Of a stretch of DNA of 64,000 nt, positions 18,322 through 29,100 are shown piece by piece. Under the pieces are notes generated by a model. It had not been told where the DNA came from and did no database searches. It was given only the letters and a program-made list of their open reading frames with translations. The position numbers and the translations under genes were made by a program. The stretch is from Amycolatopsis coloradensis. Its GTDB lineage: Bacteria; Actinomycetota; Actinomycetes; Mycobacteriales; Pseudonocardiaceae. Positions within the stretch are counted from its first letter, which is position 1, and every line of letters begins with the position of its first letter. The stretch is taken from positions 114,314-178,313 of the forward strand of contig NZ_MQUQ01000011.1 in assembly GCF_001953865.1 (NCBI RefSeq), read 5' to 3'.

Positions 18322-19726
18322 CGGCCTTGCCGCGGAAGACGTATGAGACCGCGGCGCAGGTGAGTAGCTGGGCCACCAGGACGAACCCGAAAGCCGTCGC
18401 GTGGCCGTGGCTCAGCGCCACCGAGAACACGGTGCCGAACACGGCCACACCGACGGCCATCGACCCCTGTTGCGTGGTCACCAGCACTCCGCCCCCGACA
18501 CCCGCGTAGGCACTGGGCACCGCGCCGAGCACCGAAATGTTCGCGGCGCCCACCACCAGGGCCTGCCCGAACCCGATCAGCGCCAGCCCCGGCAGCGCGG
18601 TCCACACAGCACCACCCAGCCAGCCCAGCGGCAACGCGGCGAGCAGCCAGGCCACGCCGAGTCCCTGCACCAGCGCGCCACCGGGAACGACCCTGGCGCC
18701 AAACCTGGCACGCAGCGGCGGAACGGTGAACGAACCGATCAAGAACGCCAGCGACATCGGGACCACGGCCAGCCCCGCAGACAACGGGGAGAGGCCGAAC
18801 CCGTGCTGCAACGTCAAGGGCAGGGCGAACAGGAAACCGCCCCACGCGGCGAGGAAGGGGCCGAGCATCAGCAGGCCGCCACGCACCCGCGGCTCGGTGA
18901 GTACCGCGGGCGGCAGGAGCGGCACCATGCCGGTCCCGGCCACCCGCTTCTCCGTGCGCCACAGAACGACAGCGGCCACCGGCGCCAGCAACAGCGGCAC
19001 GATCGCCCACCACGGCCAGCCGAGCAGCGGGCCGCGGTTGACCGGCACGAGTACCAGCAGCACCATCGCGCCGAGCAGCGCCGTACCCCGCAGGTCGACG
19101 CCGACCGGGTAATCCGACCTGGACTCGGGTACCAGGAACCAGGTCAACGCCGCGGCGGCCAGCCCGAGCGGCAGGTTGATCAGGAACAGCAGACGCCAGG
19201 ACATGCCCCAGAGATCCACCTGCAGGAGGACGCCACCCAGGAGAAGGCCCAGGATCGCGGCCAGTCCGCTGACCGCGGCGTACCGGCTCATCGCGCGGGC
19301 CCGGCGTTCGGGCGCGACGGCCGCCTGGATGGTGCCGAGCACCTGAGGCGGGATCAGCGCCGCCGTGACGCCCTGCGCGATCCGCGCGGCGACCAGCCAC
19401 CCCGCGGACGGAGCGAGCGCGCACAACGCCGACGTGAGCACGAACCCCAGCAGCCCGAACATCAGCACCCGGCGCCGCCCGAACGCGTCACCGAGCCGTC
19501 CGCCCAGTACGAGCAGCAAGGTGAACGCGATGCCGTAGCCCGCGACGACCAGTTCGAGATCGGCGTTGCCCGCGCCCAGATCCCCGGCGATCGTCGGCAG
19601 CGCGACGTTGACGATGAAGGAGTCCATCATCGGTAGCAGCGTGGCCAGCAGCACGACACCAAGCCCGAGGGACGAGAGCATCGGGTGTTTGGCGCGCCCG
19701 AGCGGAGCGGTTTCCTGATGGCTCAT
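18314..19726 (-). CDS. DHA2-family MFS exporter (14 TM segments)
   Basis: The 470-aa membrane protein has the EmrB/QacA-type pattern: MDSFIVNVALPTIAGDLG in TM1 (the D and the VNVALPxI motif of DHA2 drug exporters), GGRLGDAFGRRRVLMFG (motif A), RIAQGVTAALIPPQVLG and about 14 hydrophobic segments. It should use the proton gradient to export a small molecule or peptide. Its ATG lies four bases after the stop of the Baeyer-Villiger-type gene, so both are one operon. It converges on the PaaK-like operon, and export of that locus' product (or self-resistance) is the likely job. Confidence 0.9.
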   Translation of the reverse strand: MSHQETAPLGRAKHPMLSSLGLGVVLLATLLPMMDSFIVNVALPTIAGDLGAGNADLELVVAGYGIAFTLLLVLGGRLGDAFGRRRVLMFGLLGFVLTSALCALAPSAGWLVAARIAQGVTAALIPPQVLGTIQAAVAPERRARAMSRYAAVSGLAAILGLLLGGVLLQVDLWGMSWRLLFLINLPLGLAAAALTWFLVPESRSDYPVGVDLRGTALLGAMVLLVLVPVNRGPLLGWPWWAIVPLLLAPVAAVVLWRTEKRVAGTGMVPLLPPAVLTEPRVRGGLLMLGPFLAAWGGFLFALPLTLQHGFGLSPLSAGLAVVPMSLAFLIGSFTVPPLRARFGARVVPGGALVQGLGVAWLLAALPLGWLGGAVWTALPGLALIGFGQALVVGAANISVLGAVPSAYAGVGGGVLVTTQQGSMAVGVAVFGTVFSVALSHGHATAFGFVLVAQLLTCAAVSYVFRGKAVS

Positions 19727-19730
19727 CGCG

Positions 19731-21356
19731 TCACCGGCCAGGCTCGCTCGCGCGGGACAGGGAGAACCCGCGGTAGCCATCCGCGGCCACGGAGTCGCAG
19801 ATGCGGCGGTAGACGTCGAGCCCGCCCGAGTACGGCATGAACACCCGCGCCTTGCCGTCGATGTTGGCACCCGAGTAATAGGAGTCGGTGTGATGGTAGA
19901 GCGTCCGGCTCGCGGCCGCGGCCACCTGACAAGCCCAGTCCTCCTGGGAATCCGCCTCGGCCTCCGCGGTCAGCAGGTCCGCCGAGCGCAGCGTTACCAG
20001 CAGGTCCCTGATCCAGCCGACGTGGTGCTCGATCGCCCGGAGCATGTTCGACAACACCATCGTGCTGCCGGGACCGGCGATGGTGAACAGGTTCGGGAAT
20101 CCGGCGACCGCCAGACCGAGATAGCTCTTCGGCCCCTTCTCCCACTGCCGGGTCAGCGACACACCGTCCCGTCCGGTGATGTTCATCCGCGTCAACGCTC
20201 CGGTGAACGCGTCGTACCCGGTGGCGAAGACCAGCACATCGAGGGGGAACGTCTCGCCGGTGGTGCGGACACCGTCCGCGGTGACTTCCTCGATCGGCTC
20301 CGCGCGAAGGTCCACCAGCCGCACGTGATCCCGGTTGAACGTGGCGAAGTAGCCGTCGCTGACGCAGAGCCGCTTCGTGCCGATCGGGTACCCCTTCGGC
20401 ACCAGCTGTTCCGCGGTCTCGGGATCGGTCACCGTGGCGCGGATCTTGTCCCGGACGAAATCGGCCAGCAGCGCGTTCGCTTCGAGATCGCGCCCGGTGT
20501 CGGTGAAGGCGGCCACAATCGACGTCCCCCCGAGGGCCCAGCGATCCTCCAGCACGGCCAGTCGGGTGCCGTGGCCGGTGTCCAGGATCGGTTTCCCGGT
20601 GCCCGGCACCACGTGCCCGAACCGGGTCGTGCTCGCGAGAGCCACCCGTTCGTCGTACTTCGCGGGTTCGGCGGCCTGCTCGGCTTCGGTCAGCGGGCGG
20701 TTTCCCGCGGGCACGCTGAAGTTCGGTGTCCGCTGGAAAACCACGACCTCGGCGGCCTGCTCGGCGATCTCAGGGAGCACCTGGATACCCGACGAGCCGG
20801 TGCCGATGATCCCGACGCGTTTGCCCGCGAGATCGACCGGTTCGTGTGGCCAGCGGCCGGTATGGAACCTTTCGCCACGAAACCTCGAAATCCCCGGGAT
20901 TTCCGGTGTGTGCGCAGCGGACATGCAGCCGACGGCGGTGACCAGGAACCGGGTCCGCACCGTGTCCCCGTGCTCGGTGCGCACCGACCAGACGCCGCCC
21001 AAGGCGTCGAAGTCCGCGGCCACGACCCTGGTTTCGAACGTGATGAGCGGCAGCAGCCCGGCTCGGTCCGCGAAGTGCTCGGCGTAGCGCAAGATCTCCG
21101 GCTGGGCGGCGAACCGCTCGCTCCAGACCCAGTCGCGGTGCAGCGTCCGGTCATGGAGGAAGCAGTAGTCGACGCTCTCGATGTCACACCGGGCGCCGGG
21201 ATATCGGTTCCAGTACCAGGTTCCACCGACACCACTACCGGTTTCGTAGGCATGGCAACGGAATCCTGCCTTCTTCAGTTCGGAGAGCATATGCAGCCCG
21301 GCGAATCCGGCTCCGATCACAAGGACGTCGTAGTCGATCCGCCCGCGGTCACCCAA
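19731..21356 (-). CDS. Baeyer-Villiger-type flavin monooxygenase
   Basis: FAD- and NADPH-dependent class B monooxygenase. It has the first Rossmann GxGxxG (VIGAGFAGLH) next to the N-terminus, GGTWYWNRYPGARCDIES, the BVMO fingerprint FRGERFHTGRWP (FxGxxxHxxxWP), and the second GxGxxG (GTGSSGIQV). I prefer the TTG at 21356, because AAGGAGG stands five bases upstream and the resulting 541 aa is the normal BVMO length; the frame is open to a GTG at 21446. It is the first gene of an operon with the DHA2 exporter. It could oxygenate a ketone, or a sulfur or nitrogen, of the compound made by this locus. Confidence 0.88.
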   Translation of the reverse strand: MGDRGRIDYDVLVIGAGFAGLHMLSELKKAGFRCHAYETGSGVGGTWYWNRYPGARCDIESVDYCFLHDRTLHRDWVWSERFAAQPEILRYAEHFADRAGLLPLITFETRVVAADFDALGGVWSVRTEHGDTVRTRFLVTAVGCMSAAHTPEIPGISRFRGERFHTGRWPHEPVDLAGKRVGIIGTGSSGIQVLPEIAEQAAEVVVFQRTPNFSVPAGNRPLTEAEQAAEPAKYDERVALASTTRFGHVVPGTGKPILDTGHGTRLAVLEDRWALGGTSIVAAFTDTGRDLEANALLADFVRDKIRATVTDPETAEQLVPKGYPIGTKRLCVSDGYFATFNRDHVRLVDLRAEPIEEVTADGVRTTGETFPLDVLVFATGYDAFTGALTRMNITGRDGVSLTRQWEKGPKSYLGLAVAGFPNLFTIAGPGSTMVLSNMLRAIEHHVGWIRDLLVTLRSADLLTAEAEADSQEDWACQVAAAASRTLYHHTDSYYSGANIDGKARVFMPYSGGLDVYRRICDSVAADGYRGFSLSRASEPGR

Positions 21357-21568
21357 GGGGTCCTCCTTCACACGCCTCCGAAGCGCTTTCCCTGTCCGTC
21401 CGGCCGACCCTACCCGCAAAAAGGATCTTCTGGACAGATCGGTCACCCGACTGTTGAAGTCCAGTGACTTCCCCTGCGCTACGCTGATGCCGTGGAACGA
21501 GTCATCGGCCCGTCCCGCTGGTCGCCACGAGTGCTGCCCAGTCTGTTCGGGCAGGGGAGGGCAATCCG

Positions 21569-22165
21569 GTGACCAGGGTCTTGATCTGTGACGACCGGCG
21601 TGACGTCCGGGAAAGCCTCACCCGCGCGGTGGCCGCCGTGCCCGCTGTCAAACATCTCGACTGCGTCGCGCGCGCCGACGAGCTCTCGATCCGATATTCC
21701 CGTGTACGTGCCGATTTGGTCCTGATCGGCACCCGGCGAGCCGCGCCGGACGGCCTCGAATCCGCCCGGCTGCTCATCGCGGCCCATCCCGGCGCCAACG
21801 TCGTCGTATTCGGTGAACCGGACGACATACCGGCCATCGTGACCGCCATCGCCAGCGGTGTCCGCGGCTATCTACGCTGGGAGGCCTCGCGCCCCGAGGT
21901 CATCGCCGTGCTCGCCGCCACACTGGCGAGAGTGTCGATCCCCGCTCCGCGAGAATCCTCGACGTCCGGCGTAGAACTGAGCGAACGTGAACTCCAAGTG
22001 CTTCACGGGCTGAGTGAGGGAAAGAGCAACGGGGAGATCGGCCGCGAGCTCTCCCTGTCCGGGAACACCATCAAAACGCATGTCCGTAGCCTGTTCGGCA
22101 AGCTCGGCGTACGCGATCGCGCGCAGGCGGTCGCGCAGGGTTTCCGTTGCGGCTTCATGCTTTGA
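21569..22165 (+). CDS. NarL/LuxR-type orphan response regulator with degenerate receiver
   Basis: The 198-aa protein has an N-terminal receiver-like domain (VLICDDRRDVRESL) and a C-terminal LuxR helix-turn-helix (LSERELQVLHGLSEGKSNGEIGR, then NTIKTHVRSLFGKLGVRDRAQAV). The phospho-acceptor Asp expected in DLVLxD is Gly54 (DLVLIGTRR), so normal phosphorylation should not occur and no kinase gene is adjacent. Start GTG 21569. It is divergent from the monooxygenase/exporter operon and is a plausible ligand-responsive or constitutive local regulator. Confidence 0.85.
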   Translation: MTRVLICDDRRDVRESLTRAVAAVPAVKHLDCVARADELSIRYSRVRADLVLIGTRRAAPDGLESARLLIAAHPGANVVVFGEPDDIPAIVTAIASGVRGYLRWEASRPEVIAVLAATLARVSIPAPRESSTSGVELSERELQVLHGLSEGKSNGEIGRELSLSGNTIKTHVRSLFGKLGVRDRAQAVAQGFRCGFML

Positions 22166-22190
22166 CATCGCCTCGGCCGGCGCCCCCGCC

Positions 22191-22619
22191 TCAGTCGTGA
22201 GCGGCGTGAAAGTCGATGGTGCAGTCTGTCGAGCCGGTCGTAATTCCAGGTGTTGGCGCAGCCCGCGGGTGGTGCACCAGGATCGCTCTCCGGGCTACTC
22301 GGACGCGGGCGAGGTGGTCGGCGCTCCGGCTGATCTCGTCGGTGCACTCGGCCAGCTCATCGGTCGCTTGGTATAAGGGCCCGGCCAGGCGCCGCAGGTG
22401 TCCGTCGTGGGCGGTCTGCAGCCGCGCGGCCATCGCCGCGGTATGTTCGGCGAGGTCGTTCTGGTGGGTGCAGGGCAGGCCGGGCAGCCTAGGTGCTGCG
22501 CTAGCGGCGTGACGAGGGGCGGGATCGGCGTGTTCGCCGGGTAGCAGAGCAGGCTTTGCGGCCTGTACTGACTCCGCGCGGCGATCGCGCCGACCACATC
22601 GCACGTACCAGGGTGGCAC
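22191..22619 (-). CDS. Hypothetical protein, possibly a fragment
   Basis: The later part of the frame has natural protein-like composition with amphipathic helices: HQNDLAEHTAAMAARLQTAH, then LYQATDELAECTDEISRSAD and a hydrophobic RVARRAILVHH. The upstream part (to about 22510) is Arg/Pro-rich and may be non-coding. I do not recognise the family, and the start is unclear. It runs opposite to the LuxR-type gene. Confidence 0.35.
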   Translation of the reverse strand: MPPWYVRCGRRDRRAESVQAAKPALLPGEHADPAPRHAASAAPRLPGLPCTHQNDLAEHTAAMAARLQTAHDGHLRRLAGPLYQATDELAECTDEISRSADHLARVRVARRAILVHHPRAAPTPGITTGSTDCTIDFHAAHD

Positions 22620-23120
22620 CGGACAACCCGGGGAAACTTAGCGGCTTGTGTCGTGCCCTCCACTCCTGTCGACCGGAATTGAGTTCCGTGGAGTCTGGCA
22701 ACCGCCCGGACGCGAGTGCTGGAATCGTGAGCCACTCCTCGAACCGGTCAGCCGGCGGTCATGGCGGTGATCTTGACTGCCACTGAGTACCGCTGCCCGG
22801 CTGGCGACCGGTCCAGCGGAAGTCTCGCTTGACTGCGAAATCGACGTCTTTCCGGCCAGAAGGAAGACGTTATTCGTAGCGCTGAAGATATCGCGTGTAG
22901 TAATGGCGAACCCACCCATACGGACTATCGCATTTGGTGATCGGTTGGTGGTTCACTGGCTGACGCCCGGGAGGGCCAGGGTCTGTCGGGGAGTCCTGGA
23001 GCGCTGAGGCAGCGCATTTTGCTGTGGGGATCTTTTACGTTTCGCGTGGGCTGGTGCGTGTCCGCCGGCCTGCTTGAACCGGACTTGGGGGCCGGGTGGC
23101 CCCTGAAAGGACGCTGGGGG
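22620..23120. other. Intergenic region, about 500 bp, upstream of the RHS gene
   Basis: No gene is supported. The segment 22780-22960 is less GC-rich and probably holds the promoter of the large RHS gene, but no confident -35/-10 pair was found. Confidence 0.35.
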
Positions 23121-26100
23121 ATGTCGAAGTTGATTCGATTCGGGGCGATCGGTTCGCTGGCGGCGCTGGTGCTCGTCGGAGTGACGCCGCCGCAGAGTGT
23201 GGCCGCGATGCCGGAACAGGCGCAGGTGGCACGAATGGCGGCGCCACCGTCTGCGCGGTGCCCGATCACGCCCGCCGCGAAGCCGCCGAACCGGGCTCCG
23301 GCGCAGGCGCCGGACGGTCGGCCGGTACAGGCACAGCAGGCCGCGGAAGGCTATTCGGCACGGGATACGCCCCGGCGGATGATTCCCGGTGACGAGTACC
23401 CGGTCCGGGTCACGCTGACGAATACCACCCAGGCACCATTTCTGGCCGACAGCCAGGTGCTGTCCTATCACTGGACTTTGCCCGACGGTGACGACGCGAC
23501 GGCGGGAAACCGGCTGGACACGCGGATGCCGTCGGATCTGCAGCCCGGTTCGAGTTTGGTTCTCGACGCGAAAGTGAAGGCGCTCGCCCTCGCCGATGTC
23601 GGCAATGAGCGGGAGCAGTTCATCCTTCGTTGGGACGTCTACGACACCAAGAAAAGGAGCTGGCTGTCCGACACGGCCGGGGTCCCCACCCACGACCAGG
23701 ACGTACGGGTCGAAGAACCGACGTCCGACCAGTTGGGTCTCGAGCAGTTCTACTCCTACGGCGGGGTCGCCACCGGCGCGGGCGGCAACCTGTCCGTGAA
23801 CCAGTTCTCCGGCAACGGGGTATGGAACTTCGATGTGCTGTCCAACCCGAGCCGAGGACAAGCCAGCTTCGTCCGGCTGTCGCACAACACCTCCGACACC
23901 TCCGACGCCTACGCGGGTTACGGCTGGTCGGTCACGACGTCCACGCTGAACAGGCTCGGCACACCTTTGGAATTCGGCGGCCTCCTGCCGGGAATTCTCG
24001 GTTGGCCGACCACGGTGACCCTTGTCGACGGCGACGGCACCAGCCATGTGTTCGAGCTGAACAAGAACGACAGCGGAAACTCGAAGAACTGGACTTACGA
24101 CAGCCCGGCGGGTGTCCATCTGTACCTGCAGTATCTGTCCGAGGGAAAGGAGGACCGCCGCTGGGTGTTCACCACGCCCGAGCGCACGCAGTTCTTCTTC
24201 GACGGTCAGGGATATCACACGTCCACAGTGGACAAGTCCGGCAACACGATGTCGTTCACCTACGAACGCGCGTTGCTGGGCAACCGCAACACCGGCGTGC
24301 TCAAACACATCACCGACGCCACCGGTCGGCAGACCTTGACCTTGGACTACTACCAGCGAGGAGATGCCTTCTCCTACATCCTCGGTGGCAAGAAGCTGAC
24401 CGGGACCAGTCTCGACAACCTGCTCATCATCAACAAGCTGAAGTCGATTACGGACGTCTCCGGCCGGTCGGTCGCCTTCACCTACACCGATCGCGGTTAC
24501 CTCGGCGAGGTCATCGACGGCGTGGGTGACCCGGGCGCCAAGCCGTTCACCTTCTTCTACGACGACGCGAACAGCAAGCTGCTGTCGGTGGTCGATCCCA
24601 ATGGCGGCACCACCAGGATCGATTACTTCACCGATTCCGGCGACTCCTTGCGTAAGTGGAATGTCCGCACTGTAACCGACCGGCGCGGCGCGAAATCGGG
24701 GTTCGAGTACACCGACGCTGACGGTGACACCGGCTCGAAGATCGAGTCCACGTTGGTCAACCGCAATGGTCATGCGACCAGGACGCTCATCGACGGGTAC
24801 GGGCGGGCCGAACGGATCACCAACGCGAAGAACGAGACCATCCGGCTGCACTGGGACGAGGACAACAACGTCGTCCGGCTGGTGGAGAACAACGGGGCGA
24901 CCCAGAGCTGGGTCTATGACCAGAAGACCGGGTTCCCGTTGGAGATCAAGGATGCCGAAGCCAACCGGGCCGATGGCCCCGCGACTCGGCTCGCGTATCG
25001 CACGGCTCTCAACGGGTATGTCGCCGACCTGACCGAGAAGGTCACGCCGGAGGGCCGCAAGTGGGCCTTCGTGTACGACGAGAAGGGCAACCTTCTCTCC
25101 GTCACCGACCCGAAAGGCACCGGCACCCCGGATCAGAACGACTACACCTCCCGGTATTCCTATGACGGCTTCGGTCATCTCATCAATCAGACCGATGCCA
25201 ACGGGCACACCACCGTCTATGGTGATTACGACCCCAATGGCTATCCACGGCTGATCACGGACGCCTTGGGCTGCACGACGTTCTATCGTTACGACGACGT
25301 CGGCAATGTCACCACGGTCACCGACGCGCGGGGTAAAACGAGCAGCTACACCTACGACGTGTTCAAACGGCCGCTGGACACCCGCGAACCGAAGGACGAA
25401 GCGACCGGAACCCTCATCGTCACCCCGGGTCCGCGCTACGACCGCAACGACAACGTGGTGAGCAGTACCGCCGCCAACGGCGCCGTCACCCGGACCGTCT
25501 TCGACCAGATGGATCAGCAGGTCGCCACCTATTCGCCGAAGGACGAGCCCGGCGGGCCGGAGAAGATGACCGCGTTCACCTACGACGCGGTCGGCAACCT
25601 GCTCAAGCAGACCCAGCCCAAGGGCACGCTGACCTCGGCCGACCCGGACGACTTCACCTACACCTTCGTCTACGACCAGCTCAACCGCGTGCTGCAGGTC
25701 ACCGACGTCAACGCGAACCGGGTCACGGCCGAGTACGACGACGTCGGCAATCTCGTCAAGGAGGTCGACGGCCGCAAGAACAAGACCGCGGACCCGAACG
25801 ACTACACGACCAAGTACCGCTTCGACGCCAACCATCAGGTCGTCGAGACCATCGACGCCGACGGCCACTCGAGCAAATCCCGCTATGACCGCGACGGGAA
25901 TGTCGTGGCGGCCACCGACGAAGACGGCAACGAAACCCTCATCGACTTGGATGAGCGGGGAATGCAGCGGGAGGTGCGGTCCCCGCACAGCGACGACGGC
26001 GGCCTCCGGTACTTCACCACCCACTACGAATACGACCAGGTCGGCAACCTGACGCGGACGATCAATCCGCGTGGAGTCGACACGCCGGACAAGCCGAACG

Positions 26101-29100
26101 ACTTCGTCTCGGAGACGGTGTACGACGAGTTGAACCGGGTCCGCGAGGAGATCCTGCCCTACGACCCCGACGACGCCGAGCACAAGACGCCGGTCGGCAC
26201 GCTTTACTCCTACGACGAGGTCGGTCGTGTGGTCGAGATCAGCGCGCCGCCTTCGCACGGCGAATCGGTGCGCAACATCACGAAACAGTCCTACTTCGAC
26301 AACGGGTGGCTGCGGACCTCGACCGATTCGTGGGACATCAAGACCAGCTACGACTACACCGCGACCGGCCAGCAGGCGAACCGTACGATGACCAGCGCGG
26401 GCGGTGGCGCGCAGCGGGTGCAGACCTGGGAGTACTTCCCGGACGGCAAGCTCAGCAAGCGCACGGACGCCGGCGCACCGGTCGGTCGCGATGTCGTGGT
26501 GCTCGACAACTCCAGCCCGACGGGCACCCAGGCCATCGGCGACTGGAGCACCGCCGACTCGGACAAGGGTTTCCACGGCACGAAGTACCACACCACCGAC
26601 GGTGGCGACGCGGCCAAGTCGTTCAGTTGGAAGACGAGCGTGCCCGCCGATGGCGTCTACGAGGTACTCGTCCGCTACCCAGGGGGCAGCGCCACCGATG
26701 CCGCCTACACCGTGGAGCACGACCGGGGCGCCAGCACGGTCCAGGTGGACCAGAGCAAACGCGCCGGTGAGTGGGTGAGCCTCGGCAAGTTCCCGCTGAC
26801 CTCGAAGCAGACACGGACCGTCACACTCGCCGGGAAGGCCAACGGCACGCTCACCGCGGACGCGGTGCAGTTGGTGCGGGACAACAAGTCCGATGTGGAT
26901 GACGAGAGCAAGACGTTCGGTCACCGCTACGACCCGAACGACAATCTAGTCGAGCTGACCGACTCCTCGCCGAACACCCCGGTCGACACCTACCGCATCG
27001 GCTACGACGCGGTGAATCTGGCCAAGAAGGTCGAGGAACTCAAGGACGGCGCGGTCAAGCACACCACCGACTACGCCTACGACGAGAACGACAACCTGAC
27101 CTTCACCAAATACGACGACAAATCGTCGAGCTACGAGTACAACACCCGGGATCTGGTCGCCAAGGTCACGAACAAGAAGAACGACGGCGACCCTGGCAAG
27201 GTCAATTCCTTCGAATACACCAAACGCGGGCACATCCAGCGTCAGGTCAAGAGCAACGGCAACACCGTCGACCACACCTACTACCTCGACGGCCTGTCAC
27301 GTAAACAGCTGGAGAAGAAGAAGGACGGCGCGGTCGTCACCGAGCACAACCTCGAATACGACTCGAACTCCAACCGGGTCCGGGACGACGGCCGCAAACA
27401 GAACGCCGACAACCACGGCGCGACGATCAACAACGACACCAGGTACACCTACGACCCGCGAGACCGCGTCCGGAAGGTCACCAAAAACGGCGGTGACGGC
27501 GAGCGGACCGAAGAGTACAAGCACGACGACAACGGCAATGTCTGGGATCAGACGGTCAGCGGTAAGCGCACGAGCTTCGACTACGACCGGAACCGGCTGG
27601 TGTCCTCGACCACCGACGGCCAGACGGCGAACTACGACTACGACGCCTTCGGCCGCCTCTTCAAGGTGACGCAGTCCGGCAAACAGCTGGAGAAGTACAC
27701 CTACGACGGATTCGACCGCAAAACCGAACACGTCAAGGACGAGGGCGCCGCTTCGAAGACCACGAAATACACCTACGACCCCCTCGACCGCCAGCAGACG
27801 AAGGTCGAGGGCGACAAGACCACCGCCTTCCACTACCTCGGTCTCTCGGACCAGGTACTCACCGAGGACGAGAACGGCAAACTGCGCAAGGCTTACCAGT
27901 ACTCCAACGACGGCGAGCTGCTCGCGCAGGTGAAGTTCAAGGACGACGGCTCGGAAGAGGACTCGGTGTACGGGTTCAACCCGCACTCCGACGTCGAGCA
28001 GGTCACCGACTCGAAAGGCGACACCAAGTCCACCTACGGGTACACCGCCTACGGTAAGGACGACGACAAGGAATTCTCCGGGGCGGACAAGCCCGACCAG
28101 GCGAACCCGGACAAGCCGGAGGAGAACTCCTACCGGTTCAACACCGCGCGCCACGACAAGAGTTCCGGCACCTACGACATGGGGTTCCGTGACTACTCGC
28201 CGGGGTTGAACCGGTTCCTGACCCTGGACCTCTACAACGGGGCGCTCACGGATCTGAGCTTGACGACCGATCCGTGGACGAACAACCGCTACGCCTTCGG
28301 CGCGGGCAATCCGCTGTCGCAGGTGGAGATCGACGGCCATGGCTGGTTCGACGACGCGGTGGACTGGGTCAAGGACAACGCGAAGGAGATCGGCCACGCC
28401 GCACTGGACGTCGCCGGAGTGATCCCGGTGGTCGGCGAGGCCGCGGACCTCGCGAACGCGGCCTGGTACCTGGCCGAGGGAGATCACGCCAACGCGGCGT
28501 TGTCGGCGGCCTCGGCGGTCCCGTTCGCCGGATGGGGCGCCACCGCGGTCAAGGCCGGCAAGTATGCGGTCAAGGGTGCTGAAGCCGCGCAGGGCGGGGC
28601 CAAGGCCGCGAGCGCGGGACAAGGCGCGGCGAAGACGGCGAGCAAGGCGGCCGACGCCGGAGCCAACGGGTCGAAGGCCGCACCCGCGCCGAAGCCCGCT
28701 CCGAAAGCAGGCGGCTCCAGCGCCGGCAAACCATCTGGAGGTGGCGGAGGCAAAGCGGGCGGCACCGCGTCCACTGGCAAGAAGTCCTCGGGCAGCGGGT
28801 CTGGCGGCGGCAAGGCGGCCAACGGCGGCGGAAGCAGCGCCACCAAGGGCGGTGGTGACAACACCGTCTACCGGAACTTGAACTCCACGGACGACCCTGC
28901 CAAGGGGCTGACCGCCAAGAATCCGGACGCCACCTACAAGCCGGGAGGGCACCTCTCCAACGGCAGCAAAGCCGGCTGGCGGTCGCAGTACATCTCCACG
29001 ACCCGGAGCCTCGAAGTGGTGAAGAAGTGGAACGAGGGCAGAGCGGTGGCGATCGATCTGGACAAGGTTCAAGGTCGAGTGACCGATGCGTCGACCCAGG

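Noticed and set aside
18401..19636. 411-codon plus-strand frame
   Set aside because: Antisense to the DHA2 exporter; rich in Gln/Arg/His as expected for the complement of membrane-protein codons.
22953..26924. 1323-codon open frame on the minus strand
   Set aside because: It is antisense to the RHS gene. Its repetitive Val/Gly/Arg composition mirrors the YD repeats of the true frame.
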